DNA of 64,000 bases, taken from Scheffersomyces stipitis CBS 6054 (lineage: Eukaryota > Ascomycota > Pichiomycetes > Serinales > Debaryomycetaceae). Positions within the stretch are counted from its first letter, which is position 1. Every line of letters starts with the position of its first letter. The notes under the pieces are model-generated. The model saw nothing but the letters and a program-made list of their open reading frames with translations, was not told the origin of the DNA and did no database searches. This document shows, piece after piece, positions 61,701 through 64,000 of the stretch. The stretch spans positions 186,001-250,000 of the forward strand of contig NC_009042.1 of assembly GCF_000209165.1 (NCBI RefSeq). The letters are read 5' to 3'. The position numbers and the translations under genes were made by a program.

Positions 61701-62826
61701 GAAGGACACTTTGACGGTTACAAAGGCTATTTCGCGGTATTTGCCCGAGCTCAAGTGCTCGTTGATCTTACTGCAGATTTTCGATAACTACAAGAGAATC
61801 TTGGTTGAATGCTACTGTACTCAATTGCCTCAGTTTAAGGACTTCAATGAAAAGCACATGGTATTAAAGGATATCGACTACTTTAGAGTGAAGTTATGTG
61901 AACTTCCGGGCTACGGAAACTCCGGGCAGGTTATTTGGGAGAATGTTAACTCCTTGCCTACCGTTGAGGATACCAAAATGGAAGAAGTAATGAGACATAA
62001 CATAGCGGATGAAAGATTGCAAATCCTGAGTGTAAGAGGCTCGGCAAAGAGTTCTTTGGAAGTGCAAAGATCTTCTGAAGAAAAACAAAGGAAGACTGAG
62101 GTACAACCGATTACGGAGAATCTTCCTGGTCAGGAGCTTCTAGTGTCTGCAATAGAACCAGAAGAAGAGAAAGAACTTCCGATATCAGAAAAGGAAGCCG
62201 TTCCTAAAAATGAAATAGCCGAAAAGGAGGATTCGGAGATTGATACAGAAATTCTTGAGAAGGCAGCAGTGACTGCTCCAGAGATCGCAGTCGATGAGGA
62301 AGAGCCCGAGAAAGATGAAGTAATAGACAAGCAGTTACCAGTCATAGATGAGAACGATGCAAAACCAGGAGATGGAGCTCTACTTCCAGAAAAGGAAGCT
62401 CCTCAATCTGATCCAGATGATATTGTAAATGGGCCTGTACAGGACAAAGAGGAACCTGCCAAAGGGGATCTGGTTCAAATAGATGAAGATGTCAAATTAG
62501 CTAGTGAAGTGGAAAACCCCACTGGGGGAGTTGCTGAGGAGCCTTTAAAGGAATACTCTGAAGAAGTGACTAATTTAACGTCTAAGGATGAAACTGAGGT
62601 TAAAGATGATCCATCTTCAAAGATTGAAGTACAGATAACTTCATCCGAAGAAGATATAGAAGCTGGGATAGACAGCAGCAATGGAATCGAAGAAAACACG
62701 GTTGTTTCAGAACTGGTGCCAGAGGTTGAGCAGAACGATGAAGAGGACTCGGAAGAGGTTCTTTTTGATCAAGAAGCAGAGACTGCTTCTGCTACTAATG
62801 AAGACAACGAAGGAAATCAAAAGTAA
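58747..62826 (+). CDS. VPS54: VPS54, GARP tethering complex subunit, with long acidic tail
   Basis: 1359 residues from ATG at 58747. The segment IPKVYLEEEFRLDDPRVFKQ at about residue 236 is the Vps54 signature, followed by coiled-coil/helical-bundle regions (ALQERISHYLDIVEVSLIKE, HLNECVDKFQSMKEKLEQVE) and the C-terminal Vps54 domain (RLRSVRQIRDYLIIAKVFT region, YLPELKCSLILLQIFDNYK). GARP (Vps51-54) tethers endosome-derived vesicles at the late Golgi. From about residue 1119 to the end there is an extra Glu/Asp/Lys/Pro-rich tail of roughly 240 residues with no fold; S. cerevisiae Vps54 is 889 residues as I recall and lacks it. Two CTG codons near residues 30-40 lie in a Ser/Asp-rich stretch. 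Confidence 0.88.
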   Translation: MPEEKIPDTILRKASVNESEDLNDDLQNVLDDSESLDTFSNIQSANMPYSNSVHNAIPSGKHRRTGSAMSFRNSIDNESVFSSTVYYNILNSQLVNPDDSLNTIQGEYLPLGPNSIYELTIGSDTARARRKKAPKSSVTINGGLTTVANLKFPTTRDIPQIQLVKLKSRVKDSDLQAKYVANLEDEYKSFELSYRQLTQDTLFKFTQQEQGKVSASSSVANFQDVEFGSDELSAIPKVYLEEEFRLDDPRVFKQVIEGASIIPSDNDDPSSHLVNNTALQERISHYLDIVEVSLIKEISKTSDSFFLTIGDIEKIQTHLNECVDKFQSMKEKLEQVENGHSRKGLQIFDKLVQKKNVEHLESCLLQLKYVVSTFDLANKSFTNSQYSKCLTETILTECLVEGLNKNQIEDESLRALYPSFQFPLVDLTGLPALIHLRNDLQTLKDECSKGYINDFIQVLLDDLRTHCRSVPVQDTLNRLYNGIDKTKKYHSKPVNNSYLVITDSKRQQLMDYVRNLAKSGRMVQAYSSYQDRIMTEIKDIIKTNLPTQSQNGSTDMSNTPSRSASVPPESLNSNPSAISQSQTGESLQVPHSTNTSLSSNIKSLTPKEFEQMFIKTYADLSECLRRLTAHQKLLLDLALTTTTSLAPDFDIMSLDISIAISKAIELTQVRLTRVINVRLEQTADLTVPFYLRLNSITSAYLQECELISPGFNGSALSEWFRNHLNYFVHRFHHNALKALVTDTNRDTWKEVTLAEALSEAQEIVDEITGYTDYILLNGNTGFSGEKWLEPLDFHEKPEVHQDTKVVENDKIRVTIGSESFMIPSLALRSVRQIRDYLIIAKVFTSTASSIENNLLNYFKLLNSKTYQAVLNAGATRTAGLKHIFPKHIALCIQLVEFNLSLLDRLKTVFPSRESTPVPVSGSPSEDLSFARIISNYKDHENELFSKLVSILHDRTVTHSATIKNINWSEPLKHPQQCHQYMETLVKDTLTVTKAISRYLPELKCSLILLQIFDNYKRILVECYCTQLPQFKDFNEKHMVLKDIDYFRVKLCELPGYGNSGQVIWENVNSLPTVEDTKMEEVMRHNIADERLQILSVRGSAKSSLEVQRSSEEKQRKTEVQPITENLPGQELLVSAIEPEEEKELPISEKEAVPKNEIAEKEDSEIDTEILEKAAVTAPEIAVDEEEPEKDEVIDKQLPVIDENDAKPGDGALLPEKEAPQSDPDDIVNGPVQDKEEPAKGDLVQIDEDVKLASEVENPTGGVAEEPLKEYSEEVTNLTSKDETEVKDDPSSKIEVQITSSEEDIEAGIDSSNGIEENTVVSELVPEVEQNDEEDSEEVLFDQEAETASATNEDNEGNQK

Positions 62827-62951
62827 AACTTGTAGATATATAATATTGGAGTTCAATATTGGCATTAGCTTTACGTATTCTACAATATAATAATGAGTAG
62901 AAGTATCCTTGTATATCTTTCTGTATCTGTTATATTACAATTACTATTCAA

Positions 62952-64000
62952 CTACTTCGACAATTCAAACTCTCCATGGCTATTCTTAGTGTATACTTTT
63001 TCTTCCTCTGTGACAATAGCGTCGATCAAAGCATGTGGAGTGACATCGAAAGCTGGATTCCAAACCGAAATACCTGGAGTGGCGATTCCCACAGTGTATT
63101 TATCACCTATGGAACCATCTTCCCTCAACACGGGACCCTTAAGAGTGGTCAATTCGTTAGCAGGTCTTTCCTCAATCACAATTTCGTCACCTGTAGCAGT
63201 GTTGAGATCAATGGTAGTTCTTGGGGCTGCCACAATGAACTTGATTTTGTTGGCAGAACCAGAAAGCTTATTGGAGTTGAAGAAGTTGGCGATAGTGGAC
63301 AACTGGAACGTGCCGATCTTGTTGGCAGTGTCTCCATTCTTGACGACTCTGTCTGCACCTACAATAATGAACTTGACTGGAGCTGCAGCGTTGTCCTGGA
63401 TGTTTTTGTTACTACTTAAAGTATTCACCAACGACGAAACCATATTGTCACAGATCAATGTGAATGGAATCTGCTCGTAGTGCAACTCGTATGTAGTTAA
63501 CTTGGCACCCTGGTTATATGGACGTGTCTCACACGGATAAACGTGGTCGAGCCAGAATTCCTCACTGGATTCTGACTTCTTCAATTTGTCGTAAGTGGAA
63601 CGAATAATCCCCAACGCCGTTCCATGACCAGAAGTAGCCAAGGAGCCCGTGTTACAAATAGTAACTATGGAGAAAGCGCCCTTGAAACCATCCTTCTTCA
63701 ATGTTTCTACGATGTAGTTCAAGCCGTTGGCGCCTATCTTGAAGTTGTTGGCCAAATCGTCTTCGTACAAGGCTACAGAATACTTGTAGATGATCTGATA
63801 TACGTCTTCATCTACAAGGTCATTCTGGCCAAATTTTGCACTAACCAACTTCTTGATATCATTGAGTGCATTGGCTAGGTTGACAGCTGTGGGTCTGGAA
63901 GTCTCCAAATAGTCAATTGAGTCAAACAACTTGGACACAGTCTTGTTTCCACCATTTTTCAAGGAGGCATTGGTGTCCACAACAACAGCAAAAGCTCCTA
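62952..64000 (-). CDS. MRI1: MRI1, methylthioribose-1-phosphate isomerase (5' end cut by window edge)
   Basis: The frame is open to the right edge, so the N-terminus lies outside; 349 codons are visible including residues before the in-frame GTG at 63980 ([17 protein letters not shown]). Family marks: [38 protein letters not shown] loop (seen as [20 protein letters not shown]) with the catalytic Cys, [36 protein letters not shown] with the catalytic Asp, and [20 protein letters not shown]. The enzyme converts 5-methylthioribose-1-phosphate to methylthioribulose-1-phosphate in the methionine salvage pathway, in the cytosol. It ends 125 bases from the VPS54 stop, convergent. Confidence 0.95.
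   Translation of the reverse strand, partial: GAFAVVVDTNASLKNGGNKTVSKLFDSIDYLETSRPTAVNLANALNDIKKLVSAKFGQNDLVDEDVYQIIYKYSVALYEDDLANNFKIGANGLNYIVETLKKDGFKGAFSIVTICNTGSLATSGHGTALGIIRSTYDKLKKSESSEEFWLDHVYPCETRPYNQGAKLTTYELHYEQIPFTLICDNMVSSLVNTLSSNKNIQDNAAAPVKFIIVGADRVVKNGDTANKIGTFQLSTIANFFNSNKLSGSANKIKFIVAAPRTTIDLNTATGDEIVIEERPANELTTLKGPVLREDGSIGDKYTVGIATPGISVWNPAFDVTPHALIDAIVTEEEKVYTKNSHGEFELSK

Overview
The window looks like nuclear DNA of a budding yeast of the CUG-Ser clade, most likely Scheffersomyces (Pichia) stipitis or a close relative. Genes are dense, all the protein genes I accept read as single exons, the tRNAs are eukaryotic with internal promoters and T-run terminators, and the gene set (NDT80-family factor, LEU5, MPP10, PIR protein, GH76 mannanase, REG1, NIC96, CHL1, COX17, VPS54, MRI1) is that of an ascomycete yeast. 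Leucine is written mainly with TTG/CTT/CTC. CTG is scarce and often falls where serine or a small residue would fit, so proteins quoted here with Leu at CTG probably carry Ser. The species name is inference.

Layout. 1-8.7 kb: partial LEU5-like mitochondrial CoA carrier, an NDT80-family regulator with a Gln/His-rich N-terminus, an unrecognised membrane/coiled-coil protein and a flavin-reductase-like protein. 8.9 kb: tRNA-Asp. 9.9-13.3 kb: a small protein I cannot name and a secreted GH76 mannanase-like protein with a tandem PTTN linker. 13.3-17.3 kb: a 2-oxoglutarate (2OG) dioxygenase divergent from a DUR3-type solute:sodium symporter. 17.3-21.4 kb: MRM2 and MPP10, separated by a stretch with a probable dead gene and diverged repeats. 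22-26 kb: SAY1-like esterase and a PIR cell-wall protein. 26.7-30.9 kb: a JLP1-like sulfonate dioxygenase divergent from a SOA1-like transporter. 31.5 kb: CACGTG cluster and tRNA-Val. 31.8-48 kb: CHA1-like dehydratase, LDS/RRT8-like membrane protein, a TFIIIC-like subunit, CHL1, a prolyl-4-hydroxylase-like protein, NIC96 and an HNM1-like permease. 48-51.5 kb: a 3.7 kb gene-free stretch upstream of REG1. 56-64 kb: STIMATE-like membrane protein, COX17, VPS54 and partial MRI1.

How the genes fit together. Most are unlinked housekeeping genes. The exceptions are two modules of the same design: an Fe(II)/2OG dioxygenase on the minus strand sharing a promoter with a divergent solute transporter. The second (JLP1 + SOA1) makes sense as a sulfonate scavenging pair and its promoter carries a 10-base word three times. 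The first carries GATAAG pairs (nitrogen type) next to TGTGGC and TCACGTG elements (sulfur type), suggesting a nutrient-scavenging pair with an unknown substrate. MRI1 (methionine salvage) at the right edge is also sulfur-related but is 31 kb away.

I found no intact transposon, rDNA, CRISPR array or centromere signature. Coordinates of start codons were checked against the sequence; several open frames begin at non-ATG codons and were trimmed to the first in-frame ATG.
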